This document shows positions 18,804 through 27,255 of a DNA stretch of 64,000 nucleotides, one piece after another. The translations under genes and the position numbers were made by a program. The notes beneath the pieces are model-generated. The model was not told where the DNA came from. It did not search any database and worked only from the letters and a program-made list of their open reading frames with translations. This stretch comes from an uncultured Spartobacteria bacterium (GTDB lineage Bacteria; Verrucomicrobiota; Verrucomicrobiia; Chthoniobacterales; JAATET01). Positions within the stretch are counted from its first letter, which is position 1. The number at the start of each line of letters is the position of its first letter. The stretch spans positions 93,529 to 157,528 of the forward strand of contig CALGTD010000137.1 of NCBI GenBank assembly GCA_937901895.1, read 5' to 3'.

Positions 18804-19358
18804 TCAGGCGATGGAATTTCGCCGCATGAGCTTTTCCACGGCGGGCGTGATGGCCGCGAGATCGGCGGGCTCCATGCGGTCGATGAAGAGAATGCCGTGG
18901 AGGTGATCGTGCTCGTGCTGGACCGCACGGGCGAGAAGACCGGTCGCTTCGAACTCGAGAGGCTCGCCGTCGAGTCCGAGCGCCTTTACCCGGACGGTGG
19001 TCGGACGCGGAATGGCCCCCTGAAGGCCCGGGAAGCTGAGACAGCCCTCGGTGTCGGATTCCACCTCGCCGGTCGGGGTGACCTCGGGGTTGACGAGAAC
19101 GAGAGGCATGTGTTCCTCAAGATCGACCGGCTCGCCGGAGATGATCATCTGGCCGGGCGCCTCCGCCCCGGCGACATCGATGACGCAAAGTTGCAGGGGC
19201 AGCCCGACCTGCTGCGCTGCGAGGCCGACGCCGTGGGCGTCGTTCATCGTCTCGATCATGTCGTCCGCCAGTTTGCGAATGCGATCGTCGATTTTTGTGA
19301 TTTCACGCCCTTTGGCGCGGAGCGCGGGATGGCCGTATTCGACGATGGTCATGATCAT
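18804..19358 (-). CDS. def: Peptide deformylase
   Basis: 184 residues with all three family motifs: GVGLAAQQVG (43-52), EGCLSFP (104-110, metal Cys106) and QHEHDHLHG (147-155, metal His and catalytic Glu). It removes the formyl group from the initiator methionine of new proteins. A second ATG two codons later (19352) gives the more usual MTIVEYGHP start; neither has a clear ribosome-binding site. It lies 15 bases upstream of the fused glycosyltransferase and about 30 bases after exbD, so exbB-exbD-def and the two sugar-transfer genes may be one transcript. Confidence 0.95.
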   Translation of the reverse strand: MIMTIVEYGHPALRAKGREITKIDDRIRKLADDMIETMNDAHGVGLAAQQVGLPLQLCVIDVAGAEAPGQMIISGEPVDLEEHMPLVLVNPEVTPTGEVESDTEGCLSFPGLQGAIPRPTTVRVKALGLDGEPLEFEATGLLARAVQHEHDHLHGILFIDRMEPADLAAITPAVEKLMRRNSIA

Positions 19359-19387
19359 ATCTGGAAATGGGCGAAGCTTTATCCCGG

Positions 19388-19816
19388 TCAGGGAGTCGTG
19401 GGATTTTCTGCGGGTTTGGTGAAGGCGGGAATGTTTTTCACTCCGGCTTCCTTCAGAGCGTCGAGAACCTGGACGATGAGTCCGAAGGATGCCTTCTCGT
19501 CGGCTTCCATCGCGATCGGCCGGTCGGGATTCTTTTCCCGGGCTTCACGAAGTCGGGCGCCGAGTTCATCGATCGTCAGGGGGGTTCCGTCGAGAGCGAT
19601 TTCGTCCTCGCCCTTTACGACAAGCACGAGAGGCTCCGTCTCGACCTCCGCGGAAGGTGTCGCGGTCTTCGACTCGGGCAGATTGATTTCAAACTGCGGC
19701 TGCGTCTTTTTGAAGGTCGTCGTGACGATGAAAAAGATCAGCAGGATTGCGAGGATGTCGATCAGCGAAACGATGTTGATCGTCGGGGACCGCCGCTTCT
19801 TGGTGTAGAAATTCAT
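19388..19816 (-). CDS. exbD: ExbD/TolR-family biopolymer transport protein
   Basis: 142 residues, with one N-terminal membrane helix (IVSLIDILAILLIFFIVTTTF) that includes the conserved aspartate needed for proton flow. A periplasmic domain follows, containing the family pattern PIAMEADEKASFGLIVQVLD. The start MNFYTKKRR at 19816 overlaps the exbB stop as ATGA, so the pair is translationally coupled. With ExbB it forms an inner-membrane motor that couples proton motive force to outer-membrane work through TonB or Tol proteins. No tonB or tol gene is adjacent, so the partner cannot be told from this window. Confidence 0.88.
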   Translation of the reverse strand: MNFYTKKRRSPTINIVSLIDILAILLIFFIVTTTFKKTQPQFEINLPESKTATPSAEVETEPLVLVVKGEDEIALDGTPLTIDELGARLREAREKNPDRPIAMEADEKASFGLIVQVLDALKEAGVKNIPAFTKPAENPTTP

Positions 19817-20475
19817 GCCACTGGTTCGATGGCAGGCTGCTGGTCGGGATTCGGGTAGCACTTGGCCAGCAGTTCGGCGGTGATCGATTCCATCTCGACG
19901 GCCATGACCTCGATCTTTCGCATGAAATAGTTGTGCGCGATCAGGCTGGGAACCGCGACGGCAAGGCCCATGATCGTCGTGTTCAGCGCCTCGGAAATGC
20001 CGCGGGCGATGATCATCGGATCGCCGCTGCTGCCGACGGTGGCGAAGATGCCGACAAGACCGGAGAGGGTGCCGAGCAGGCCAAGCAGCGGTGCGGCGCC
20101 CGTGGAGATTTCCAGGATCACGAGGCCGCTCTCCATGCGGGCGGTTTCATGACGGGCCTGCGTCTGAACAGCCTCGGCGTTGTCGGTGCGTGGCCAGGAC
20201 AGGTGACGGATCAGGGTGAGAAGAATGCGCGAGAGCGGCGAGGGTTGTTCGCGAATCAGGCTGTCCAGACGCGTCAATTCGTCGCCGGGTTCAAGGCGGC
20301 GCACCTCTTCCTCGATGGCCGGAGGCATCACCGAGGATTCCCGCAGGGCGACGCCGCGGAGAATCATCACCGTCGTGGCAATGACGGAGAGGGCGAGCAG
20401 CGGAATCATGAAGAAGCCGCCTTTCACGAAAAATCCGCCGATGGCGTCGATGGCAGAGGCTGTGAAGAGGTCCAT
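19813..20475 (-). CDS. exbB: ExbB/TolQ/MotA-family proton channel protein
   Basis: 220 residues from the ATG at 20475 (MDLFTASAIDAIGGFFVKGG). It has an N-terminal membrane helix (FFMIPLLALSVIATTVMIL) and the diagnostic C-terminal pair in the MotA/TolQ/ExbB domain, with APLLGLLGTLSGLVGIF and ISEALNTTIMGLAVAVPSLIAHN. A longer in-frame reading is Arg/Pro-rich and runs across the divergent hemB start, so it is rejected. It partners with the overlapping exbD. About 94 bases separate it from the divergently transcribed hemB. Confidence 0.88.
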   Translation of the reverse strand: MDLFTASAIDAIGGFFVKGGFFMIPLLALSVIATTVMILRGVALRESSVMPPAIEEEVRRLEPGDELTRLDSLIREQPSPLSRILLTLIRHLSWPRTDNAEAVQTQARHETARMESGLVILEISTGAAPLLGLLGTLSGLVGIFATVGSSGDPMIIARGISEALNTTIMGLAVAVPSLIAHNYFMRKIEVMAVEMESITAELLAKCYPNPDQQPAIEPVA

Positions 20476-20569
20476 TTTGGGAAGCCTTTGACGATAGCGG
20501 GAGCCGGAGGGGGTGCAAGAGCGCGTTGCCGCTTGACCGGGAGCCGGAGCCGGGGGGACTTTTGATGGC

Positions 20570-21556
20570 ATGGCACTCGACCTGAGCCGGCGGATGCGCC
20601 GGAACCGTTCCTCCGCGGCCATCCGCGCGCTGGTGCGGGAGACAACCCTCACCGCCGCCGATCTGATCCAGCCGCTTTTCGTGAAAGCCGGCGATCCGGA
20701 GGCGGTGCAATCGATGCCCGGTGTGCGACGCCATTCGATCGCCTCCCTGCTGGAGGAATGTCGGAAGTGTCAGGAGGCCGGACTGCAGGCGGTCGCCGTT
20801 TTCCCCTGCATCGATCCGGCGTTGAAGGACGCGGCGGGGATCCATTCCACGGCGAAGGACAATATTCTTTTCGAGGCCCTGCGCGCGATAAAGGCGGAGT
20901 TTCCGGCGCTGCTGACGATCACGGACGTCGCGCTGGATCCCTACACCGACCATGGACACGATGGGCTTCTCTCGACCGGAGGAGGGACGGTCGACAACGA
21001 CGCGACGGTCGAGGCATTGTGCGCCCTTGCGATTGCCGAGGCGGAGGCGGGTGCCGATATTGTCGCCCCGTCCGACATGATGGATGGACGGGTTGGCGCG
21101 ATTCGCGAGGCGCTGGACGATGCGGGATTCGAGAAGGTTCTGATCCTGTCCTACGCCGCGAAATACGCGTCGGCGTTCTACGGTCCGTTTCGCGATGCGG
21201 TGGGCAGCAAGGTGGGGGGAAATCCGTTGGACAAACGGGACTATCAAATGGATCCCGCGAATGCGCGCGAGGCTCTGCTGGAGGTGCAGCTCGACGAGGC
21301 GGAGGGCGCGGACATTGTGATGGTGAAGCCCGCCGGGCCGTATCTCGACGTCATTCGCGCCGTGCGGGAGACAACGGCGCTTCCCGTGGCGGCCTATCAG
21401 GTTTCGGGCGAGTTTGCGCAGATTCACGCCGCGGCGCGGCTGGGCTGGCTTGACTACGAACGCACGCGCGACGAGGCGCTCCTCGCAATCAAACGCGCAG
21501 GTGCGGACATGATCCTCACCTACTTTGCGCGGGAGGTTGCGGAGTCGTTGAGATAG
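20570..21556 (+). CDS. hemB: Delta-aminolevulinic acid dehydratase (porphobilinogen synthase), magnesium type
   Basis: 328 residues. The two active-site lysines are Lys198 (SYAAKYASAFYGPFR) and Lys253 (MVKPAGPYLD). Where zinc enzymes have three cysteines, this one has the Asp-rich DVALDPYTDHGHDG (119-132), the pattern of Mg/K-dependent enzymes such as that of Pseudomonas. It condenses two 5-aminolevulinates to porphobilinogen in heme synthesis. It runs divergently from exbB and converges with metF, with nine bases between the stops. Confidence 0.96.
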   Translation: MALDLSRRMRRNRSSAAIRALVRETTLTAADLIQPLFVKAGDPEAVQSMPGVRRHSIASLLEECRKCQEAGLQAVAVFPCIDPALKDAAGIHSTAKDNILFEALRAIKAEFPALLTITDVALDPYTDHGHDGLLSTGGGTVDNDATVEALCALAIAEAEAGADIVAPSDMMDGRVGAIREALDDAGFEKVLILSYAAKYASAFYGPFRDAVGSKVGGNPLDKRDYQMDPANAREALLEVQLDEAEGADIVMVKPAGPYLDVIRAVRETTALPVAAYQVSGEFAQIHAAARLGWLDYERTRDEALLAIKRAGADMILTYFAREVAESLR

Positions 21557-21565
21557 CGGCGACGC

Positions 21566-22447
21566 TCAGTCCAGATGCCCGCTTTGACGGAGCGCGGTGA
21601 CGATTTCCGCTGCGGCCGTTGAGCGATTCAGTGCGTAGAGGTGCAGACCGGGGGCTCCCGCCTCTAGAAGCTTGCGGCAGAAGTCGATGGTGAATGCCAT
21701 GCCGCGCTTGCGGACCTCTACGCGATCTTCGCGAATGGGTTCGAGCAGAGCGCGCAGCGAATCGGGGATCGACGCGCCGCAGACCGTGCAGAAGCGCTCA
21801 AGTGCATTCCAGTCGATCACCGGCAAAATGCCCGGGATGATCCGCGGCTCGCGGCCGAGGAGTTGGGTTAGGTGCTCCCGCATCTCGAGGTAGGGGGTGA
21901 CGTCAAAGAAGCATTGGGTGATTGCTGCGCACGCGCCCTTTTCGAATTTTCGGCGGAGGTTCTCCCAGTCTGCCTCACGCGAAACGGCATCGGGGTGCTT
22001 TTCGGGAAACGCGGCGCAGAGGATCGCAAACCGGCCATCTTCGCGAATCAGATCAATGAGATCGCTTGCGTATTCGCATCCGCCGTCGGTGGGGATGAAT
22101 CGCGGCTGGCCTTTCGGAGGGTCGCCGCGCAGCGCGAGCAGATTTTCAATGCCGTGCGAGGCGTATTCATCGAAGAGCGAGCGCAACTCCGCGCGCGTCG
22201 CGTTCACGCAGGTGAGATGCGCCATCGTGGCGACCCCGGTCGTGCGGGCGATGTGCTCGACAACCTCGCGGGTTTTCTCGCGCGTGCCGCCGCCGGCGCC
22301 GTAGGTGACGGATACGAAATCGGGTCCAAGAGGGACGAGCTGGTCGATCGTGTCCTCGAGCGTGTGCCAGCCGCGCTCGTTCCTCGGCGGGAAGAATTCG
22401 AAGGAAAGCGTGCGCGTCTTGCGCGCGAACAAATCGTCCAATCGCAT
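21566..22447 (-). CDS. metF: 5,10-Methylenetetrahydrofolate reductase
   Basis: 293 residues. The N-terminal SFEFFPPRNERGW motif with its catalytic Glu, the YGAGGGT loop and HLTCV are standard MetF signatures. It reduces methylene-THF to methyl-THF using FAD, feeding methionine synthesis; the methylene-THF can come from the glycine cleavage enzymes encoded at 8582-12883. The 123 bases between its start and the divergent metal-transporter gene at 22571 are AT-richer than the surroundings and must hold two promoters, but I could not place the -10 and -35 boxes with confidence. Confidence 0.95.
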   Translation of the reverse strand: MRLDDLFARKTRTLSFEFFPPRNERGWHTLEDTIDQLVPLGPDFVSVTYGAGGGTREKTREVVEHIARTTGVATMAHLTCVNATRAELRSLFDEYASHGIENLLALRGDPPKGQPRFIPTDGGCEYASDLIDLIREDGRFAILCAAFPEKHPDAVSREADWENLRRKFEKGACAAITQCFFDVTPYLEMREHLTQLLGREPRIIPGILPVIDWNALERFCTVCGASIPDSLRALLEPIREDRVEVRKRGMAFTIDFCRKLLEAGAPGLHLYALNRSTAAAEIVTALRQSGHLD

Positions 22448-22570
22448 GAGAGGGCGAGCCTAGGCGCGGGGCAGCGAAGGTCGCAAGCTCCAGTCGCCCG
22501 GGCGTGTCTGGAAGATAAGTTAAGCAATAAAAGATTGACGGCACTAACATTTTGGAGCATCCCTTTCCGC

Positions 22571-23557
22571 ATGCGAGGGGGAGGAATATGGCTGGCTGGA
22601 TTGGTGGTTGTGGCCCTTGCGGGACTTTGGGGCTGCGGCAGACCCGTCGAGTCGGGAGACACCGGTGAAGGCGACGGGGCCATCCGGGTCGTCGCGACCG
22701 TGGGGATGGTGGGCGACATCGTGCGCAATGTCGCGGGGGATCGCGCCGACGTAACGGTCATCATGGGAGAGGGTGTCGATCCGCATCTCTACACGGCCTC
22801 CCGTGACGACGTGGCGAAGTTGGTCGGGGCGGATATGATTTTTTATTCCGGCCTCATGCTGGAGGGGAAGATGGCCGATACGCTTGTCAAACTTGCACGG
22901 AAGAAGCCGGTTGTGGCGGTGACCGAGTCAATCGACAAGGAATCGCTTCTGTCCCCGGAGGAAATGGAGGGGCACTACGATCCACACCTGTGGATGGATC
23001 CCCTGGCGTGGGCGAAGTGCGTGGATGCCGTCGCCGATGCGCTGGCGGAACACGATCCCGCGGGCGCCTCGACCTACCGTGGCAATGCGGCAGCCTGCAA
23101 GGCGCGCATGGAGGCGCTGCACGCCTACGGGAAGCAGGTGCTGGGTTCGATTCCTCCGGAGAAGCGCGTTCTGATCACCTCGCATGATGCCTTCAACTAT
23201 TTTGGTCGCGCATTCGGTCTCGAGGTGCAGGGGGTGCAGGGACTTTCCACGGAGTCGGAGACGGGATTGCAGCGCATCAATCAACTCGTGGACCTGATCG
23301 TCGACCGCGGTGTGGAGGCGGTCTTCGTGGAGACCAGCGTGCCTCGCAAGAACATCGAGGCCCTGGTGAATGGCGCCCGGGCGCGCGGTCACGAGCTGCG
23401 AATCGGCGGTTCGCTCTTTTCCGACGCGATGGGTTCGGCCGGGACCTACGAAGGAACCTACATCGGGATGCTCGACCACAACATCACGACGGTGGCCCGC
23501 GCGCTGGGCGGAGAAGTGCCGGCCGGTGGATTTCAGGGGAAACTCAATGAACCGTGA
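22571..23557 (+). CDS. Metal ABC transporter substrate-binding lipoprotein (ZnuA/TroA/MntA family)
   Basis: 328 residues. A lipoprotein signal ends at Cys22 (LAGLWGC). Cluster A-I residues are recognisable: His72 in VDPHLYTASRDD, His139 in HYDPHLWMDPLAW, the conserved TSHDAFNYFG, and an Asp in GSLFSDAMG. This His/His/(His or Glu)/Asp set binds Mn, Zn or Fe, and the long His-rich loop of zinc-specific ZnuA is absent, which favours manganese or iron. The ATG at 22571 is required to include the signal peptide; a longer reading runs antisense through metF. Its 3' end overlaps the ATPase gene by 11 bases. Confidence 0.92.
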   Translation: MRGGGIWLAGLVVVALAGLWGCGRPVESGDTGEGDGAIRVVATVGMVGDIVRNVAGDRADVTVIMGEGVDPHLYTASRDDVAKLVGADMIFYSGLMLEGKMADTLVKLARKKPVVAVTESIDKESLLSPEEMEGHYDPHLWMDPLAWAKCVDAVADALAEHDPAGASTYRGNAAACKARMEALHAYGKQVLGSIPPEKRVLITSHDAFNYFGRAFGLEVQGVQGLSTESETGLQRINQLVDLIVDRGVEAVFVETSVPRKNIEALVNGARARGHELRIGGSLFSDAMGSAGTYEGTYIGMLDHNITTVARALGGEVPAGGFQGKLNEP

Positions 23558-25796
23558 ACCCCGGCATGCAACGACGGAACTCGGGCACGAGCACACGCCC
23601 GGCTCACCGTTGTCCATTCACGACATGACCGTCGCCTACCACCGCAAACCGGTGTTGTGGGATGTGGACCTCGACGTGCCTGCGGGGAAGCTCGTTGGCA
23701 TCGTGGGGCCCAACGGTGCGGGAAAGAGCACGCTTATCAAGGCCGTGATGGACTTGATTCCGAAGGCGTCGGGCAGGGTGCTGGTGTTTGGGAAGCCGTA
23801 TCGCGAAAGCCGGGGCCGCGTCGGATACGTGCCGCAGCGCGAAAGCGTGGACTGGGATTTTCCGGTGAGCGCGCTCGATGTGGTGACGATGGGACTCTAC
23901 GGAAAAATCGGCTGGTGCCGACCGGTCTCGAGGAAGCACCGGGACGCCGCCAGGGAGGCGCTCGACCGCGTCGGAATCGCAGACCTCGCCGGACGGCAGA
24001 TCAGCCAGCTTTCCGGAGGGCAGCAGCAGCGGACGTTTCTTGCGAGAGCACTCGTGCAGGATGCGGATCTTTATTTGATGGACGAGCCGTTTGCGGCGGT
24101 GGATGCCGCGACGGAGCGGGCGATCGTGCAGGTGCTGCAGGATTTGCGCGCGGCGGGAAAAACGGCGGTGGTCGTTCATCACGATCTCCAGACCGTCGAG
24201 GACTACTTCGACAACGTCATTCTCATCAACATGCGCGTGGTTGCCCAAGGACCGTGCAGTGTGACCTTCACGCGCGAGAATCTGCAGAAGACCTACGGCG
24301 GCCGGCTGACGCTGCTCGACGAGGCCGCCGAGGATGGCGAGGAGGGAGAAGCACTGAACGGCTCACGCCCATGCAGGATGTTGCGGCGCTCGCTGCTGGC
24401 GGGCGTGGGGCTTCTCGCGATCTGCGCCGGTGCGGCGAGCGGAGCCGACAGTCTCGCGGGCCGTTCCGTAGCGTGGCCTTCGACGGATGAGATCGTTCGC
24501 GTGGCGACGCTGCGCGATCACAACACCCGGGTGGTCCTGCTTGGAGCGACCCTGCTCGGAATGGCCGCTGGGCTGGTCGGCAGCTTCACGTTGCTGCGCA
24601 AGCGAGCCTTGATGGGAGACGCTTTGAGCCATGCCACGTTCCCCGGGATCGTGCTGGCGTTCCTGCTCGGGAATGCCATGGGACTAGGCGAGAAGTCGCT
24701 GCCTCTGCTGCTCGCCGGCGCGACGCTGTCCGGCGTGCTCGGCGTGCTGACGATCCTGCTGCTCGGAAGGTTCACGCGAATCAAGGAGGACACCGCTCTT
24801 GGCGTGGTGCTCGGAGTTTTCTTTGGCCTCGGGGTGGCGCTTTTCAGGGTCGTGCAAAATCTTGGAAGCGGTTCCGCGACCGGCCTGCAATCGTTCATCT
24901 ACGGCAAGGCGGCCTCGATGGTGCCGCAGGATGTCGAATGGATCGCGGCGGCATGCCTTCTCGCGATCGTGGTCTGCGCGGTGTTTTTCAAGGAGTTCCG
25001 TCTTCTCTGCTTCGATTCCGGTTATGCCGCCGGGCAGGGGTGGCCGGTGCTCGCGCTCGATACCGTGATGATGGCGCTGGTCGTGACCGTTACGGTGGTT
25101 GGCCTGCAGGCGGTGGGCCTGATTCTGGTGATCGCGTTGTTGATCATCCCCGCGGCGGCGGCGCGTTTCTGGACGGAACGCATGGTTTCGATGGTGTGGA
25201 TCGCGGCCGTTCTCGGCGGATTGAGTGCGATGCTTGGCGCGGCGGTCAGTGCCTTGTTTCCGAAGCTCCCATCCGGCGCGATGATCGTGATTGTCGCGGC
25301 GTCGGTCTTCGGCTTCAGCATGCTGCTGGGTTCCGCACGTGGAGTGCTGCCGCGCACGGTGCGTCAGCGCGCCCTTCGGAAAAAGGTCGGCCGGCAAAAT
25401 CTCCTCCGGGCCATTTACGAGATCAACGAGCTGTCCGGCGACGATGCGTCGGTGGTCGGCTTTGACACGTTGCAGACGAGGCGGTCATGGTCCGCAGCGG
25501 AACTGCGGCGACAGGTGGAGCGGGCGAAGGCTTCCGGAGATCTGGTGACGACGGCCGGCGGCGTGCGACTGACGCAGACGGGGCGCGAGGAAGCGGCGCG
25601 AATCGTGCGCAACCACCGGTTGTGGGAGATGTATCTGATCACGCATGCCGATGTGGCACCCAGTCATGTCGATCGGGACGCCGACATGATCGAGCATGTG
25701 CTAGGCACCGCGATGATCGAAAAACTCGAGGCCCTTGTGGAGGAGGAACGGCTGCGAAGGAACGTCCCCTCGAGTCCGCATCCGCTGCAACCATGA
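23547..25796 (+). CDS. Fused metal ABC transporter: ATPase + membrane permease + DtxR-like C-terminal domain
   Basis: 749 residues in one frame from MNREPRHATT (AGGGG upstream). ATPase, about 20-265: Walker A GPNGAGKST (54-62), signature LSGGQ (155-159), Walker B LYLMDEP. An internal Met at residue 278 (nt 24378) opens a signal-like helix (LLAGVGLLAICAGAASG), then ABC-3-type permease helices (about 315-580). From about 600 comes a winged helix plus a segment RNHRLWEMYLITHADVAPSH resembling the metal-binding dimerisation domain of DtxR/MntR. In relatives the ATPase and the permease-DtxR protein are normally separate genes. The product could be a genuine fusion, or the second half could also be made from the internal ATG. 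Confidence 0.82.
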   Translation: MNREPRHATTELGHEHTPGSPLSIHDMTVAYHRKPVLWDVDLDVPAGKLVGIVGPNGAGKSTLIKAVMDLIPKASGRVLVFGKPYRESRGRVGYVPQRESVDWDFPVSALDVVTMGLYGKIGWCRPVSRKHRDAAREALDRVGIADLAGRQISQLSGGQQQRTFLARALVQDADLYLMDEPFAAVDAATERAIVQVLQDLRAAGKTAVVVHHDLQTVEDYFDNVILINMRVVAQGPCSVTFTRENLQKTYGGRLTLLDEAAEDGEEGEALNGSRPCRMLRRSLLAGVGLLAICAGAASGADSLAGRSVAWPSTDEIVRVATLRDHNTRVVLLGATLLGMAAGLVGSFTLLRKRALMGDALSHATFPGIVLAFLLGNAMGLGEKSLPLLLAGATLSGVLGVLTILLLGRFTRIKEDTALGVVLGVFFGLGVALFRVVQNLGSGSATGLQSFIYGKAASMVPQDVEWIAAACLLAIVVCAVFFKEFRLLCFDSGYAAGQGWPVLALDTVMMALVVTVTVVGLQAVGLILVIALLIIPAAAARFWTERMVSMVWIAAVLGGLSAMLGAAVSALFPKLPSGAMIVIVAASVFGFSMLLGSARGVLPRTVRQRALRKKVGRQNLLRAIYEINELSGDDASVVGFDTLQTRRSWSAAELRRQVERAKASGDLVTTAGGVRLTQTGREEAARIVRNHRLWEMYLITHADVAPSHVDRDADMIEHVLGTAMIEKLEALVEEERLRRNVPSSPHPLQP

Positions 25797-27106
25797 GTGG
25801 CGTCTTTCACGGCTGGAGTTGGGAACTTGATGGCTGGATCGTCGTGGTCGGCGTCCTGTGCGCGATGGCGTGTGCCCTGCCGGGAAATTTTCTCGTGCTC
25901 CGGAAGATGAGCATGATGGGCGACGCGATCAGCCACGCGGTGCTTCCGGGACTCGCCGCCGCGTTTTTTCTCAGCGACAGCCGCGCGAGTTTTCCGATGT
26001 TTGCGGGGGCGGTCATCGCAGGGGTGCTGACAGCCTTGTTTACGGAATGGATCCGCGGGCATGGGAAGGTGGATGAGGGGGCGTCGATGGGCGTCGTGTT
26101 CACAACGCTTTTTGCGATCGGACTCGTAATGATCGTGCAGGCCGCGGATCACGTGGATCTGGACCCGGGTTGTGTCCTGTATGGCGCGATCGAGCTCACG
26201 CCGCTGGACACCGTTCGCGTCGGAGCGTGGGAGATTCCGAGGGTGGCGGTCACGTTGTTCTGCGTCCTCGCCGTGAACGCTGCGTTTGTCATCGCCTTCT
26301 ACAAGGAACTCGAGGTGAGTTCGTTTGATTCTGCGCTTGCCACTTCGATGGGAATCAACGCAACGGCGATGCATTATGCGTTGATGACGCTGGTTGCGGT
26401 GACCGCGGTCGCGGCGTTCGAGGCGGTGGGAAACATCCTCGTCGTTGCGGTGATGATCGTGCCTGCGGCGGCTGCTTCCATGCTCACGGATCGCCTCCCG
26501 ATAATGATCGTCTGGAGTCTTGCGATCGCAGTGCTCGGCGCAGTGGCGGGGCATCTAGGCGCGGTCGGTGTTCCTGCGGCGTTCGGCTGCGGCAGCGTCA
26601 GCACGGCCGGATCGATCGCCGTGGCGCTGGGTGTCCTTTTCGGACTGGCCGTGCTGTTTGGTCCGCGGCACGGGTTATTGAGCCGTGCGACGCATCAACT
26701 GCGCCTGTCGTGGAGAATCGCATCCGAGGACGTGCTGGCGATGCTCTATCGAATCGAGGAACGGACGGTGGATTCGGATATGCTCGCAGAAGCAATGCGT
26801 CTTCCGCGTCTGCGGGGATGGCTGCTTCTCCGGGGGCTCGTTCATTCCGGGCTCGTCACACGGAAGGGTGCGGATGTCGAGTTGACGGAGAAGGGTCGCA
26901 TGATGGGGCGCGATCTCGTTCGCTCCCACCGGCTTTGGGAGACGTATCTCTCACGGTATGCAGCGCTTCGCGAGGACCATCTGCACCTCTCCGCCGAACG
27001 CCTCGAACATGCGACCGGTCGCAACATTCAGGCGGGTTTGGTCGAACGGACGGATTCCCCGGAGGTTGATCCGCAGGGAAAGCGGATCCCGCCGCCGACC
27101 GACTAG
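25793..27106 (+). CDS. Metal ABC transporter permease with DtxR-like C-terminal domain
   Basis: 437 residues from the ATG at 25793, overlapping the previous stop as ATGA; longer readings run through the preceding gene. Eight or so membrane helices (residues 1-285) belong to the ABC-3 family of Mn/Zn/Fe permeases (MGDAISHAVLPGLAAAF; AVMIVPAAAASML). From about residue 300 it carries a degenerate winged-helix and a segment RSHRLWETYLSRYAALREDHLHLSAERLEHATG like the metal-sensing part of DtxR/MntR. Two non-identical permeases suggest a heterodimeric channel (MntC/MntD or TroC/TroD style). The tails may sense cytosolic metal and gate transport. The 3' end overlaps the convergent small gene by four bases. 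Confidence 0.87.
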   Translation: MSGVFHGWSWELDGWIVVVGVLCAMACALPGNFLVLRKMSMMGDAISHAVLPGLAAAFFLSDSRASFPMFAGAVIAGVLTALFTEWIRGHGKVDEGASMGVVFTTLFAIGLVMIVQAADHVDLDPGCVLYGAIELTPLDTVRVGAWEIPRVAVTLFCVLAVNAAFVIAFYKELEVSSFDSALATSMGINATAMHYALMTLVAVTAVAAFEAVGNILVVAVMIVPAAAASMLTDRLPIMIVWSLAIAVLGAVAGHLGAVGVPAAFGCGSVSTAGSIAVALGVLFGLAVLFGPRHGLLSRATHQLRLSWRIASEDVLAMLYRIEERTVDSDMLAEAMRLPRLRGWLLLRGLVHSGLVTRKGADVELTEKGRMMGRDLVRSHRLWETYLSRYAALREDHLHLSAERLEHATGRNIQAGLVERTDSPEVDPQGKRIPPPTD

Positions 27107-27255
27107 TCTTTTTCCCTGTCCGGCGTCTCGAACTCGAAGCCGTGCAGTTTTTCGGTCTCGTCCGGTATCGAGAGGACCTTCCAGATGCACCAGCCGAAGA
27201 GCGTCGTGACGGAGCCGATGGAAAGAATGAGAACGATCCAGCCTCCGGTCGTCAT
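27103..27255 (-). CDS. MetS-like small subunit of the NSS transporter
   Basis: 50 residues: one membrane helix ([20 protein letters not shown]) and a short charged tail ([20 protein letters not shown]). Its ATG overlaps the stop of the NSS transporter gene as ATGA. MetS, a small hydrophobic protein needed by the MetP methionine/alanine importer of Corynebacterium, occupies the same position and begins with a similar [12 protein letters not shown] start. I infer the same accessory role here. Confidence 0.72.
   Translation of the reverse strand: MTTGGWIVLILSIGSVTTLFGWCIWKVLSIPDETEKLHGFEFETPDREKD

Noticed and set aside
16917..19808. 963-codon plus-strand frame opposite the fused glycosyltransferase, def and exbD
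   Set aside because: Gly/Arg/Glu-rich shadow that crosses several real minus-strand genes.
21872..22570. Extended N-terminus for the metal-binding lipoprotein gene
   Set aside because: It runs antisense through metF; the signal peptide and lipobox start at 22571.
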